This document shows positions 10,911 to 22,826 of a DNA stretch of 64,000 bases, in pieces. The notes under the pieces are model-generated. The model was given only the letters and a program-made list of their open reading frames with translations. It was not told the origin of the DNA and ran no database searches. The position numbers were made by a program, and so were the translations under genes. Within the stretch, counting starts at the first letter, position 1, and each line of letters starts with the position of its first letter. Where the stretch lies: contig NC_060207.1 of assembly GCF_021130785.1 (NCBI RefSeq), positions 5,841,001 through 5,905,000 on the forward strand. Reading direction: 5' to 3'. This stretch comes from Homalodisca vitripennis (lineage: Eukaryota > Arthropoda > Insecta > Hemiptera > Cicadellidae).

Positions 10911-11297
10911 CAGGCATGTGGTCTGGAACCATTTTTGTTTGCTTATAATACATGGCGGTCTATACAACAAAGGAGTTCATCGATTTGGCATAGTTTTCAA
11001 AAGGACTGAGCCGTCTCATAATAGCACAAAACTCTGTCCACTACGCTACCCACAACCCATTCACTCGTGTGTTTCTAAAGGGTGTGTGGAAGAAAGGAAC
11101 CGGTACGAAGTAGAAAGTGGCCGAGGCAAGGTGGGGAGTGTCGGACAGAAATAGCTCTGCCTGGCAGGGACAACCCCGAGGATGCTGTAGGCACGGGGGC
11201 GACTGACCGGCTACAATAGCCCAGGACAATGGGGGATTACCGTCAGTCATCGACAGCTCGGACTTCCTTCCGCTACACGCTAGTCACTCACCCTTAC
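10911..11297. promoter_or_regulatory. GC-rich island B, downstream part
   Basis: From about 11040 GC content rises well above background and continues into the Pro/Gln-rich frame at 11298-11366. No known domain is encoded. It may be a conserved regulatory element or the intron side of the candidate exon next to it on the minus strand. Confidence 0.25.
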
Positions 11298-11366
11298 CGT
11301 GGCCGGCTGGGCGGGGGGCAGGTGCTGCAGGGGCTGCAGTGCCGGGGCCGGCTGGTCGGGGACCAT
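11298..11366 (-). CDS. Candidate first coding exon (23 codons, Pro/Gln/Ala-rich), speculative
   Basis: On the minus strand an ATG at 11366-11364 opens a 23-codon frame reading MVPDQPAPALQPLQHLPPAQ and then PAT, ending exactly at a GTAAGG splice-donor-like site (GT at 11297-11296), phase 0. The GC-rich, Pro/Gln/Ala-biased frame contrasts with the surrounding AT-rich DNA and looks like the N-terminus of a low-complexity regulatory protein. If real, the gene would run leftwards through a long intron. No downstream exon was recognised in 1-11297, so it could be chance within a GC-rich island. Confidence 0.25.
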
Positions 11367-11983
11367 TCAACATTTCGTTAACTAATAATATATTCTGGGG
11401 TTACAAGCAAAAACGGAATTGCTGGACAATTTAAATTCATCGATTCTTGCTGATAACTGAGTATCAAAACATCTTATACAGAATGTCCACAAATTTCTCT
11501 ATCAAACTTGCAACTCAAGGTCAAGTAGAATATTTTTTTACTATGTTGGATGAAGGATAGTTTACCTTTTGTAATAATGACTCGCTCATTCTCCATATTT
11601 ATTTTTAGTAACCAAGCACATACAATATTTCTTTAACAACTAACCTAGACAATAAATTTTCCTGAAATAAAAATTTAATTTTGTTTTGTAAGGTGAAAAG
11701 TTCAAAAAGTTCAAGTCTTTAAAAAATTGTATACCATATTTCAGATCTTGATCTAATCTAATATGCCATTAATGTTCAAGTTTAACCACTGAATATTACT
11801 TTCAATCAACGTTTAAGGTTCAATCAATTAATAAAACTCTGACACTATCATCAAAACGCAATTAGAGTGTTTATTTGTATATTTATTTTATTTCAACAGT
11901 TTATAAGACATATCCACAGTTAGCAGCATCTATATCTAAACCTGCAATGATTTGTGTGTATTTATTACAGGCTGATTCGGCTA
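11367..11983. other. Intergenic, nothing recognised
   Basis: AT-rich spacer up to the mariner element. An ORF starting at 11875 runs into the transposon's inverted repeat and is not a gene. Confidence 0.5.
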
Positions 11984-14252
11984 TACAGGGCGAATTTAAG
12001 TTAGTGTCGAAAAATTTTTTGGGTGATACTACTCAGTATTATAGACCAAAATATGAAAATAAAAAATCCCTATCCCATCTATCTTTTAACTATGACCAAT
12101 TTCGCTATTTTGTTAAAAAATCATTTTTTGTTTCAATAAAACTCAATTTCCTCCATTATTTTTAATGTTTTTTTAATTCTGAATCCATTTTTGAAATCTA
12201 AAAAAAAATTTTACGTGGGAATAATGGAGAAAAAACTGTCTTGAAAATAAGTTTGATACAAACAAATTGCTAATAAATCAAATTCTTAAATTTTCGGCAA
12301 AAACATTAAAAAGATATTAGACCCGAGGAATTAAATGAACTTAATTCTGAAGAGAGGCCAATACCACAAAACCTTGCCCATTTTGTTGGGGCTTTAAAAT
12401 GACATAATGCAACGTTACTTTTATTTTCATCTTCTACTGGTTAATTGGAATCAGTATTGGAAAACAAGGTCTACTTAAAATATCACGGTGCCAAATAACC
12501 AGTCAAAATTGTGTTCAATTCAATAATAAATCAAACATAGAAAAAACACATAAAGAACAGTTACAAAAAATAATGATCATAAAAGTAAGTAATCTACAAA
12601 TTGTTTTCAAATTGCCTGCCTCCGTTTCTAATGCAGGCTCTCGCACGCTTCCTCATTGCCCCAACCGTCACGTTCAAAGATAACTTGTTACGCACTATTT
12701 GGGCAGCTAACTCAATCCGGTTTCTTAAAGTCTTCCTCAGAGTTTTACAGTGGTCGATTAAACTTCTTGTTTCATAGTCCCCCCAAACAAAGAAGTCCAT
12801 AGGAGATAGGTCAGGAGATCTGGCCGGCCAAGCTACAGTTCCAGCGCGACCTATCCACGTCGGGTAATTGTCCGTTTAACCACTGACGCACTTCATTGCT
12901 GAAATGAGGAGGAGCACCGTCCTATTGGAAAACTATGTTGTCCCTCTGATTGTGGTCCATATCAAGTCCATCCAGAAGTGTGGGCAAGGTATGCTGTAAA
13001 AAAGTCCAAGTAAACTCCACTATTTAAGGTTCCTTGAAAAATGTGGGGACCCACAAGTTGGTTTTCCGATGACTCCTGCCCATACGTTGAGATGAAAACG
13101 TCTTTGAAAGGAACTTTCTCTTGAAGCCCTGGGATTTTTTTCGGCCCAATGGTGCATGTTATGCGTGTTAAAAAACACCAGCCCTAGTGAAGGTAGACTC
13201 ATCGGTGTACAAAATTTTTCTCAAAAAATGATATTGTTCAATATTACTATTGAGCAGCCAGCGACAGAACTCTACTCTTGGACCAAAGTCATTTGGTTCT
13301 AATGCTTGAACCTTTGTAAAGTGATAGGGGTGGAAGTTATTTTCGTGTAAGATTCCTAACACTTTACTCTGAGAAACACCAACTTCTCTGGCAAGTTGTC
13401 GGCTGCTGACCTCAGGATTTTCTTGAACTAAATCTAGAACTCGTTCATCTAAGCCAACATCTCGAAGAACAGGACCTACCTCATTACGCTGCCTGTGAAC
13501 TGATCCTCTCGCCAACAAACGCTGATGTAGCCTCGTAAAAAACTTTATCACTAGGAACTCTACGATCTGGGTACCGAGCGTGGTATTCTCTCTGAGCAGC
13601 CAGAGCATTCCCCGCCACAAAAAACCATATACAAAATGCATCTCTGCATACTCTGTTGATGTGAAATCCATGATAACTACGACTCAAATAACTATTTTTA
13701 AGTAGATAGAGGTAAAGTCAGCTGAAAGACAAAAATAAAACCTGAAAAATGGGGTATTCCTTCATACTTGTGATTGTAGAGATAAGATAGTCAGGAGTAA
13801 AAACTGATAAGATATGACAATGAATTATGTCATTTTAAAGCCCACAAAATGGGCAAGTTTTTTGTGGTATTGGCCTCTCTTCAGAATTAACTTCATTTAA
13901 TTCCTCGGGTCTAATATCTTTTTAATGTTTTTGCCGAAAAACTAAGAATTTGATTTATTAGCAATTTGTTTTTATCAAACTTATTTTCAAGACAGTTTTT
14001 TCTCCATTATTCCCATGTAAAATTTTGTTTTAGATTTCAAAAATGGATTCAGAATTAAAAAAACATTAAACATAATGGAGGAAATTGGAGTTTTATTGAA
14101 ACAAAACATGATTTTTTTAACAAAATAGCGAAATTGGTCGTAGTTAAAAGATATATGGGATAGGTTATTTTTTATTTTCATATTTTGGTCTATAATACTG
14201 AGTAGTATCACCCCAAAAAATTTTTCGACACTAACTTAAATTCACCCTGTAT
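11984..14252 (-). mobile_element. Mariner-like transposon with long (about 425 bp) terminal inverted repeats
   Basis: The left end begins TACAGGGCGAATTTAAG at 11984; the right end, read inwards on the minus strand from 14252, begins TACAGGGTGAATTTAAG. Both ends abut TA, the mariner target duplication. The inverted repeats run 11984-12408 and 13824-14252 with scattered differences, far longer than the roughly 30-bp ends of classical mariners, and enclose one transposase relic (12597-13671, minus). Arm divergence and the broken gene show an old insertion. Confidence 0.92.
12597..13671 (-). pseudogene. Mariner/Tc1-superfamily transposase, multiply frameshifted
   Basis: Would encode an IS630-Tc1-mariner DDD transposase of roughly 350 residues. 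In order: MDFTSTEYAEMHFVYGF (from 13671); a segment in another frame, AAQREYHARYPDRRVPSDKV; then RLHQRLLARGSVHRQRNEV back in the first frame (N-terminal helix-turn-helix region); LAREVGVSQSKVLGILHENN (second helix-turn-helix); KILYTDESTFTRAGVF with the first catalytic Asp; after a frameshift NTHNMHHWAEKNPRA and FHLNVWAGVIG; DGAPPHFSNEVRQWL with the second Asp, directly preceded by a stop; and, frameshifted again, SPMDFFVWG with the third. It ends RARACIRNGGRQFENNL. At least four frame changes and several stops make it inactive. Confidence 0.9.
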
Positions 14253-15589
14253 ATGCCATTATATTGATTAAGGATTCTAAGAACACAGAAGTAGAGATAA
14301 TTATATTAAAATATCAATTTTCCACATGACAGCCTCGTTTATTTTTTATATTTTAAAGTAGGATTTATTAAGATTTAAAGTGTTTGTTATCCATTTTTCC
14401 TGTTAAAATATAAATTTTCTTTTACACGCATGCGCAAAGTGATAAGCTATGCCGTAGGTAAAAGTACGTAAAACACTCGTATGTTTAACACCAAAACTTA
14501 CTACGCCCTCGCTACAAGGAAGGATAACGCCACATTGTGCCGCGTAACAGGCTACGCTGAGGGCGTGCAAAACTTCTAGAGCTCATATCATTCTCGACAT
14601 TTTAAATATAGAAACCATGAATCTTACACAATAGATATGTTCACATTCCCCAGACAAAAGTGAAATTGTGTCAGTATACTGAGTGATAGGCTTCAATGAC
14701 GCTCAGCCAAATTCCGTAATTGGTCATCCATCATCGTATGACAAACTTGTCTATTTAAAAATTAAGTTTCATGCAAAATTTATAAATTCTACAGGTAAAA
14801 TCTTGCTCAACACATTATGCCAAATGATACATTCACATTTCTGTTCATTAAGTAAGATCTGATCACAATATTTTAATAATAAAAGTCTACACACATAGTT
14901 ACCAAAATATTGTGTATGTAGTTACAATATACTCGTATATTTTGAAACGTCACATATTTGTTTTAAAATGTAATTATTGTGCTATTTTTCGTTATCCTCA
15001 TGACAACTGACAAAACCAATGCAACAAATATTCCTTAACTCTCAACTAACTCCCATTGAGTGACATGCACCATTATCGAACTCGGTGTAACCTATATAGA
15101 ATTTAAGCTTCTTGCCTTAATGTCAGTTCGTTTTCGAGATAATATGTGAACAGGCATACAGACAAATAACATTTCTCCAGCCTCTGTAGATATAGGCTTC
15201 GCTAACACTCAGCCTATAATTTTGTCGATACACGATCATCCACTGTTTTTGTACATCCGTAGAATCGTTAGGATTATAGTAAGGAAGATATTAACAGATA
15301 TTTAAATTTAAAGATGTTTGTCTAGTAGGTATTTGATGAAATTGCTGCTAAATCTGTCCTGACAATACCTGGGGAGTAGGAGCTGAAATAATTGAGCCTA
15401 GGATGGTTTCGGAGAGTCACTCATTACTGTGAGATTCGTGGTTTCAGGTTAATGTCTGAAAGGTTGGATCATTCCAACTTTCTTATCCACACTCAGTTCT
15501 TCCACTGGTTATGTAACCCTGTGCAATACCAAGGTTTCCCTGTTGTTACCACGATAATCTCATCGTCCTCTGATACGTTGCCCTAGCTC
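14253..15589. repeat. Spacer containing three dispersed-repeat copies
   Basis: Copies of the dispersed family: 14521-14585 (module around GTAACAGGCTACGCTGAGG, minus orientation), 14687-14711 (GGCTTCAATGACGCTCAGCC, minus) and 15193-15214 (GGCTTCGCTAACACTCAGCC, minus). Between the last two, CATTGAGTGACATGCACCAT near 15055 is shared in reverse with about 6157-6180. No coding region. Confidence 0.6.
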
Positions 15590-15920
15590 CTGGTACCCCG
15601 GCAGCACCAGGCTATCGTCGGCCTCTTATCGGGTCGAGAGATGACCCGGGGTCACCGCCACGATTAGTCATGTCGCCCGTGATTTATTCCGGCCACCAAT
15701 CCCGAGTGCCCGGGGCTATCGGTGTGTGTCAGACCGCAGGTTCACTTCACCCTCTCCCTGAGTAATAGGCCTGTGATAACTCCGCAGCGGCGGCCGGGAG
15801 CCACCGGCAACCGCATCCATCAGCCCGGATGCGATAAAACCGTTCTAAATATTAATAGTGCTCCGATGACCGACACGACCGTAACGTATTAGTGGCCCTG
15901 AGTGATGTGAGCTGCTCAGT
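15590..15920. promoter_or_regulatory. Candidate conserved regulatory island C
   Basis: A GC-rich, CpG-containing block in AT-rich DNA with TGATTTAT (15680-15687, the Exd/Hox composite consensus), several GATA-type sites (CTTATCGG, TGATAACT, GCGATAAA) and no protein domain. Inferred enhancer-like element; no direct evidence of activity. Confidence 0.25.
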
Positions 15921-16420
15921 GCTCAGAGCTCGGCTCTGTGGAGATGAGAACGTCAAACCGCAGCCTGCGGAGAGGCGATGAATCTCCGGCAACAGTCATT
16001 GGGGTTGTCGCAGATGTAAACCCATTACTGTTGTTGTCTCTGAAGATTGACGTAAGATTTGGATCATACCATAGACTAGGAAGCTGATGGCCGAGCAGTA
16101 TAAGATGTCTGACTTTGGATCTGAGTTAGAGATAGCGCAGGTCTGTGGAGATGAGAACGTCTGTATATTTCATCGCGGCCTGTGGAAAGGCGATGAATCT
16201 CCAGCAATAGTCACTGAGGTTGTCGCACATTTAAAACCATTACTGTTGTTCTCTCTGAACATTGACGTAAGATTTGGATCATACCATAGACTATGTACCA
16301 TCGACCTTGTACTGTATCCTCTCCCCCATTTATTTCTTTTGATAAAATCCTCGCTCAGACCAGTGGCCCATGAGGACGGTCCCCTAATAAGGCTCAAAAG
16401 GGGATCGGCTTCTCCTTTAA
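15921..16420 (+). mobile_element. tRNA-Leu-like SINE, partly duplicated in tandem
   Basis: At 16082 AGCTGATGGCCGAGCAGTAT matches the 5' end and A box of tRNA-Leu-type genes (TGGCCGAGCGGTCTAA). The element runs to about 16420 and shares its 3' half (CCATCGACCTTGTACTGTAT, TGAGGACGG, AAAAGGGGATCGGCTT) with the copy at 19890-20110. A module at 16149-16291 (GTGGAGATGAGAACGTC to ATACCATAGACTA) also occurs just upstream at 15943-16078, so part of the element exists as a tandem repeat. The B box is not intact in this copy. Non-coding; ORFs of 75 and 112 codons here are incidental. Confidence 0.75.
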
Positions 16421-17099
16421 AATAAACATAAGTGACGTTATTTTGGACCTTTTAATTTACTAATAGTAAAATATCGTACAAAGAAAAATCTCTTATTGGT
16501 AATTATTCTTTTCATTGTATTAACATTCAAGGACATTCAGGTTTGAGACTTCTGTATATCACATTTGCTGACTGTCATAAATATGTCGGCCGAAAAACCT
16601 ATTAATGGTACATAAGCAATTCCAAAGAAAAGAACATCCTCCAAGTTCATAGGAAATTGAGGCATTCCCGATGGTAATCTCCAGAAGATATTGTTGTATT
16701 CCTGTTCGTAAAGTTCTTTATGACCTAGCACAAACAAGAAACAAGTATTCTTCATAAGTATTTCACGGTATCATTAAAAGTTAAGAATATACTAGTATTA
16801 TGAGTGTAATTAAAATATAAGGTTTTTTTTATGTATATTTAAAGATTTTTGATTTTAGATTGTTCAACACAACACGGACATAAAGTGAATAGCCTGAATA
16901 ACAGTTACTGAGAAACTGAGAACCGAAGGGATCAAAATATCAAATAACATGTATCTGTATTTATTCAGTCACTCCAGAATTTCACCCCAAAATCAAGTTG
17001 GAATCCGTTTTCTGCAAAATGATAACGATACAACGCAAAACCAATATTTAATAAATAGAATGTACAGCTAGCGCTGGTTGAAAATATATGTCTGTATTA
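16421..17099. other. Intergenic, nothing recognised
   Basis: AT-rich; no supported feature. Confidence 0.5.
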
Positions 17100-17340
17100 T
17101 TAAAAACTGGACAGAGTCTTTATAACATCAAACGTTTGTCTGTCTGTGTATCCTCCTATTGGCAGATCTTGATAGAGAGGTCCTAGAGACTTGAAACTTT
17201 GTGTATATAACTCCTTCTCTTCGTACGAAACTCTGTAGATTTTAGGAACGAAGGTAAAAGGAAGTAACACCGTAACAAATGCAGTGAAGATGTTACTTTC
17301 TGTTGGATCCTTCGACATACTGTTCTATTGCGTTAGTAAC
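17100..17340 (-). repeat. Single copy related to the 138-bp satellite monomer
   Basis: Read on the minus strand, 17215-17130 gives GTTTCAAGTCTCTAGGACC, then TCTCTATCAAGA, then CACAGACAGACAAA. The satellite monomer at 44-50 kb reads GTTTCAAGTCTCTATGAAC, TTTCTATGAAGA, and GGACAGACAGACAGAC in the same order and spacing. This dispersed single copy is a plausible relative of the unit that was amplified there. Confidence 0.65.
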
Positions 17341-18170
17341 GTAAAGGGTTTGGTTTCTAATGGCGAGTTTGTGATATGAGAAGGCAAATATGGAGTATTA
17401 AGGCAATATCCTGCTGTAGGAAACAAAAGATACGCTTATAATCTTGATCTGAGATATATAAATGTACAAACCGTGGATGAAAATGCTTCCATAGTCTACA
17501 AAATGTTAAAGCATAGTGTAATGTTATTGGTTGAGCTTTATCAAACCTATCACTCGCAGGGCTGTAAATCTTAATTTCGGTCTGTCTGTTCGGTATGTTC
17601 TGAGTCCGGACGATATTTTGAAAACAAACTGACTTATAGATTTGAAATTGTTCAAGACTTTATATGAGGAACTCTAAGTATGATGATGGTTATTGTCACT
17701 ACATGAGGTTTTCCTGAGCGTTAGCCAACACTTTAGATTGTTTTTATGGGTAATGATAGCAACAAAACATTGCCGAAACAATAACTTTTTAGACAAACTC
17801 AGTACAGCCATAAGAGATTCGAACATGTGTCATAGTAACACTTGTAGGCAAACTATCCCAACTCATACATCATTTTATAGTAACGGTGTGTAGACTCTTT
17901 TTAACTAACATAAAACCCAGTTTAATGAATAATCTGAATGTATTATGTCATGAAAATTTTATGTGTACATTTTAAATTTGCATGAACGTCACTTCTACCA
18001 GAATGAGGCGTCATTTCTGTTATTTTTAGGATTGCGTCTGTCTATCTCTTCGCAGGACATCTCAAGAATTAAAAGAGTTATAGGTTTGAAATTCTGCACG
18101 CAACCTCAGCGAAGTTTGTTACAACATATGTGTACGCCGTACTTCTACTTTGTTATTATCTAAGCTCAAT
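17341..18170. repeat. Spacer with two dispersed-repeat copies
   Basis: 17707-17729 carries a degraded signature (CCTGAGCGTTAGCCAACA), preceded by a GATGATGGTTATTGTCACT relative of the adjoining module. 18089-18160 carries the second module, GAAATTCTGCACGCAACCTC, then AGCGAAGTTTGTTAC and GTACTTCTACTTTGTTATT. No gene. Confidence 0.6.
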
Positions 18171-18969
18171 ATCACCAATCAAGCTTCAGGTAATAATCCA
18201 AGGACCAATATCAAACCAGAGAATCAAGATAGTAAAGAAGGTAATTTAGATTGGTAGGAGTTGATACTGTCTGTTTACTACCTATAGGCTACAATGCCAC
18301 ATATACAATGTATAATAAAATAATTATTGTAACAATGGCGTGGCCTTGGGGAATTTACTCAATGCCCGTCGAACTTTTCAAAGCAAATTTGTTTTTTGTC
18401 CGTTATCATGATGATGGATTGTATCATTATTATTGATTTGTGTTAAGTGAAGATAGTAACACTTACTCTGTTATTGTACTGAAACAAAGTAGGACACGGA
18501 CAGATCCACCACGCAAGACAAGGAGATGCGCCAGTAGGTGGTCTAGCTGTAGGGGGGGAGGGTCAGGCTGTGTCATGTCTCAGGACAAAGCCCGACATGG
18601 TTTTAAGCTATTGTCACCTGCTATTGTTCGGAACAATACAAATACAAGCCTCTGGCACGTCACTCTGACGTCTCAACCTCAGTGATCTATACCTTAATTC
18701 TGAAACCCTGTTCCTTTCTTCAAGTAGTTCTGGTGCTGCTTTCCGCACGTACTGCAATCCGAAACTGTAGAGCAATGTCTTCTTTTCCAGATTATCTACG
18801 ACCAGATATGCCAATTAATATCATAAAAAAGGCTCGCTAAAAAGAAGGTATACCGGTTAAGGACTGCGGTTGACACAAATTGTACGGTCCATACTCGTTC
18901 ACCAGAATTTCATGTGTAAGATAAGTGTCACACATGAAGCAACTACTTCCTCCACAACATTTCTCGCAT
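18171..18969. other. Intergenic, nothing recognised
   Basis: Includes a somewhat GC-richer patch near 18490-18560, with small ORFs on both strands that match no family I know. Confidence 0.5.
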
Positions 18970-19685
18970 ATAACTGTTTGAAATACGATCTAAATTTACA
19001 ACGTGTACGCTATACCACGTGTCGCCTAACAGGCTTCGCTGATGTTGCAGGCAAATTTTCAAGCCTATAGCTCATTTCATTAGGCTATATGCCACTGCAT
19101 GGGATTCAACAACATCTTCTTGTTAATTAGAAATGGACTTTCCTGTAAAATTTAAAGTTTATGGATATAACATTTCTCATTAACAACATTTTTTTCATTG
19201 AGTTAGATTCAAATCAGTGTTTAATTAATAAAAGTTCCGGTTTGCAGAAGACCATATAGCACAAGAGTGCGCTGATAACAAATCGAGTCGGTGAATTTTA
19301 ACATGGTTCTTAAAATTTACTTTTCGCTCTATTATTTTTGGTTTTACGCCATAAATAAAAATTGCACGTGTCTAAATCCTATGATTGTACACATAGACAC
19401 ATAGTTTGTGTACATATTTATTTATTACGATAATATCCCGTTTCCATCATCGTTACCCAAAAAATCAATGTAAATATATTCGGGTACATTCAGCCAAATC
19501 CCCAGAAGTGATAGGAACCATCATCAATCACAGTTTTCCTCGTATTTAAATGATGCTTCACACACAATTTTAAGTATATAGATAATTTAGATAAATGTTG
19601 CGGACTGAGAGACAGACAGAAATAGAATCTCCAGCCACTCAAGTGATAAGCTTCGCTAAAGGTCAGCCAAATATAACTTGCTCAG
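18970..19685. repeat. Dispersed-repeat copies
   Basis: 18990-19085 (minus orientation) has CGTGTCGCCTAACAGGCTTC, then GCTGATGTTGCAGG and TTTTCAAGCCTATAGCTCAT. 19646-19672 has GATAAGCTTCGCTAAAGGTC then AGCCAAAT. Around 19445-19510, CATTCAGCCAAATCCCC and CCATCATC are further fragments. The layout suggests one fragmented element rather than independent sites. Confidence 0.55.
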
Positions 19686-19889
19686 CTTTTACACAGACAG
19701 GAATGAAATCATTCTATTTCTGGTCAGTGTTTTGGTGCATTAGATTGTGTAGTGACGGACAACAATTTTTCGAGTTTAAAGATGTGTTGTTTTTGGAACG
19801 GAGAGTTTATTTATCCACCTACCCAATCCAAATGAGGATATAGGATACAGTGTACTGAAAAGGTTAAAACCGAAGGTATGCTTTGGAGT

Positions 19890-20110
19890 GCCGATGGCCG
19901 AGCGGTCTAAAACGTTGGAGTTTGAGTCTGAGTTAGAGATAGCGCAAGTTCAAATCATTTCTGTGACCGTAGCACTTTTTATCAGTACCATCGACCTTGT
20001 ACTGTATCGACTCTCCCTCTTATTCTGTTTGATAAGATGCTCACACAGGCCTGTGGTCCATGAGGACGGGCAGACTAAGGCTTAAAAGGGGATCGGCTTA
20101 TCATTTTAAT
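19890..20110 (+). mobile_element. tRNA-Leu-like SINE
   Basis: The head GCCGATGGCCGAGCGGTCTA is a near-canonical tRNA-Leu 5' end and A box; AGTTCAAATCA at about 19948 is a slightly decayed B box (GGTTCAAATCC). The body continues CCATCGACCTTGTACTGTAT and ends AAAAGGGGATCGGCTTATC plus an AT-rich tail near 20110. It lacks the 143-bp module found in the 16-kb copy. The absence of a matching 3' acceptor arm rules out a functional tRNA gene. Confidence 0.8.
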
Positions 20111-20239
20111 TTAAAAAATTAAAAATCACTTTAAAACTAATCAATCAAACAAACAAAGTTGGAGTATATTGTGTACACACCACGTGCCACGTAACATATG
20201 AAAATATATCATTTTCTCAACTTCTATGATAAACTATGC

Positions 20240-20700
20240 TTTTATTTCACGGTATAAAAGAACCCTTTGTTGTACATCCTGAAGCACATTTTTGCCTCAG
20301 TTGAAGATAACACTGTTCGACTAGCCGGTGTCTTCCTTGTGTAAAGTGTAAAGGACGCCGCGCTCTCCAGGACAACAGCTCTCGTGTTCCGCTCGCAATA
20401 AACTCGCTTAATGGAGACCTTCCCATAGAGACGTAGAGGAGCTAGAGTCTCGGCGGGCATTAAGTCGTCAGTCTGCCGGAGATAAGACAGCGGTCTGCAG
20501 GTGGTCCGAGGGTCCTGCCCGGACCGTGGGTCCTGCCCGGACCGTTCAGGCTTCTCGTAAATCGCGAGATGCTGTCAAGCGAAACGCGATAGCGATAACA
20601 GTTCCCCGATAACACTTCCACCCTTCGTTATTTACGGACCTTTCACTCGCCGGTGATCACATTTTAATAGCGTCTAAACTTCATATCTGGACATCTATTC
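20240..20700. promoter_or_regulatory. Candidate conserved regulatory island D
   Basis: A GC-rich block with AGATAAG at about 20480 and other GATA-like sites (GATAACAG, GATAACAC), a Caudal/Abd-B type CAATAAA near 20396, and GGGTCCTGCCCGGACCGT repeated twice in tandem near 20508-20543. The minus-strand 72-codon ORF inside has no recognisable domain. Regulatory role is inferred only. Confidence 0.25.
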
Positions 20701-21102
20701 TGGGGACGTTAACTGTGTGGGATCGTGACCCCGCAACAGTGGAGTCACACTGTACAGGGGCATAACCGTACGTCGTCTGTGTTGTTTATGGCGTACGATA
20801 TCATACCTGATATTGATTGATTCATACCCACCCTTGAAGCTTTAGTGCCTGTACCTTCACTCCTGCATAATCGTGGGTACTCCCATGGACATCTCATCTC
20901 GCATCGCACATATTGTGAAACAGAGACAATGATCCTAAACAGGTTTATGTTGACGCACTGATGGTTCAATTCATTAGCATTAGCATCGAGCAATGAACAC
21001 TAATAAAAATAATGTAGATATGATTCTATCCTCAACGATACGGTTTTGGAAATATTTCAGTATTTCCGATATCCACTAATAATAATACCCAATAAGACAT
21101 TC
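20701..21102. other. Intergenic, nothing recognised
   Basis: No supported feature. Confidence 0.5.
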
Positions 21103-21140
21103 TTTACTTTACTTTTTACTTTACTTTACTTTTAATAGGA
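21085..21140. repeat. AAGACAT followed by (TTTAC)n tract
   Basis: CAATAAGACATTCTTTACTT leads into a run of TTTAC units with TTTTTAC variants. Nearly the same lead-in, AATAAGACATCTTTACTTTA, closes the SINE at 8158-8183, so this may be the 3' tail of a related SINE whose body is not recognisable here. Confidence 0.6.
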
Positions 21141-21317
21141 GTGTTTCTCTGATGCATTAATGCTATGAACACATTTTTACACCTGTATTACATCAATGCA
21201 TGCAAGTAAGTAAGCAGTAATGAGTGAGCGGCGACCAGTAATCATTGTTCCTTATCTTATCGCAAAATACGGTTTTAGCTGGTATTGGCGCAGGTCCCTA
21301 TGCAGTCGCAGTATCTT

Positions 21318-21340
21318 GTAACTAACCTAACCTAACCTAA
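21318..21340 (-). repeat. Short interstitial (CCTAA)n telomere-type tract
   Basis: AACTAACCTAACCTAACCTAA: about four CCTAA units, the complement of the insect telomere repeat TTAGG. It lies 1.5 kb left of the longer TTAGG-type tract and in the opposite orientation. Confidence 0.75.
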
Positions 21341-22826
21341 AATGATTTATAACGCAAAAGACCCCAACTGCCTATATAGCATTGCACCTCTGAATATTGA
21401 AGAAAGTTAATACACAATAGCGGGGTGTTCGATGTGTGTGTTATATTTTATATATTTATGGTTCAGCTCCAAACAAACAATTCTAGATTTATTTATATAT
21501 AATGTATAAATTTTTGAATGCTCTTCTTCGTAATGCGTTAATGTAATTAGGATGTATTTGGGATGTTTGGGATTGTGATGCGTGACAGAGTTGGTCTGGG
21601 TGAAAGGCTGCCGACTTCGAAGTCGTTTATTTAATTTTTTCTCTCGAATGATCCAAATCAGTGACTTTAAAGTTGCCTATTGCGGCTTTGTTCGAGTTTT
21701 ATTTTGTAGTGTCCAATCATGGGTGGCTATTCTTGACGACATCTTTAAGTTACTATCGTTATTAGGACTGCTTGGTAGCATCTCACTAACCATGAGGGTA
21801 TCCCTTGAGTCCCTCAATTAGGCCCAAGATTCTGAGCCTAGAGCGGTGACATCGATGCGATGTGAAAATGGGGACATTTTCCCAAAATCCTTAGTGACAT
21901 CTTGCCGTCTACGGAAAGGTGACATTCTTAGTTGAGGTGACGGGGTCTCGGGTGTGGTACCTCACAACAGGATGGTGTTAAGGATGTATTCAGAACTGTG
22001 TGAGAGGGTGCAGTCGCACTTGTTCATCAGTTAGATATAAGTGCAGGTTAAGACGGAATCTTGAGAAAGTCTATAGGACAACGTAATGATAATTGTTATA
22101 GTTTATAACTTATAGTTTGACGAAACTTGTCATTAAAAGTGTTACGAATATTTACGCTTAGTCTGATTCCAAGATATTGTTAGTAGTTAAAGTATAAAAT
22201 TCAATTATTTAAGTGAAATAAGAACTCAAATAACTTCTAATATAATAAAATCGAGTTATATGATCCTTTATACAATTAGGCTTTCACAATAATTGGATAA
22301 ATTACAAGACTTATTTTTAAGAATATCAAACAATATATGTAAACCGCTGAAAAGAAGAATGTTTCAAAGCCATCTGTGTTTTAATTTCAACTTCAGCGTC
22401 TCTCAAAATATAAGAGTAATTAGACAGTGAGTATTAACTCACAGCCATATTCACGTGATACATTATTAAAGAGCAAAGTGGCACATTTTGTTCAGAAGTA
22501 TTAGTTTCTCACTATTTCCAGCCGTACTTTAAAGATACAAAGTTTTCTGAAACTTCACTCTCGGATAAATTCTAGATACCGGAGTTTGAAAGTTAACGAC
22601 AAACTAACCAGTAGAGTTAAACCAATTGAATGTGTATTAAAAATAAATAATTTCAAATAGCTCTTCTCAAATTGTCCAAGACAATAATTTTAAGAGCTCC
22701 ATTAAGAGGCTACTGTCGAATATTGAAAACCGGCAATAAGATAGTATTTAAATTACAAAAATGTCATATAGTTCTACAACTATAAACTTTCATACTCAAA
22801 ACGGAGACTTGTGGAGGCCAATAGAA
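21341..22826. other. Spacer between two telomere-type tracts, nothing recognised
   Basis: A moderately GC-rich patch at 21570-22020 with a 79-codon ORF of no known family, then AT-rich sequence. Confidence 0.5.

Noticed and set aside
11875..12165. 96-codon ORF and its mirror at 13987-14211
   Set aside because: Both lie mainly in the inverted repeats of the mariner-like element.
19890..19975. tRNA-Leu gene
   Set aside because: Only the A box and a decayed B box are present; there is no T-arm pairing or 3' acceptor, and the body is shared with the copy at 16.1-16.4 kb.
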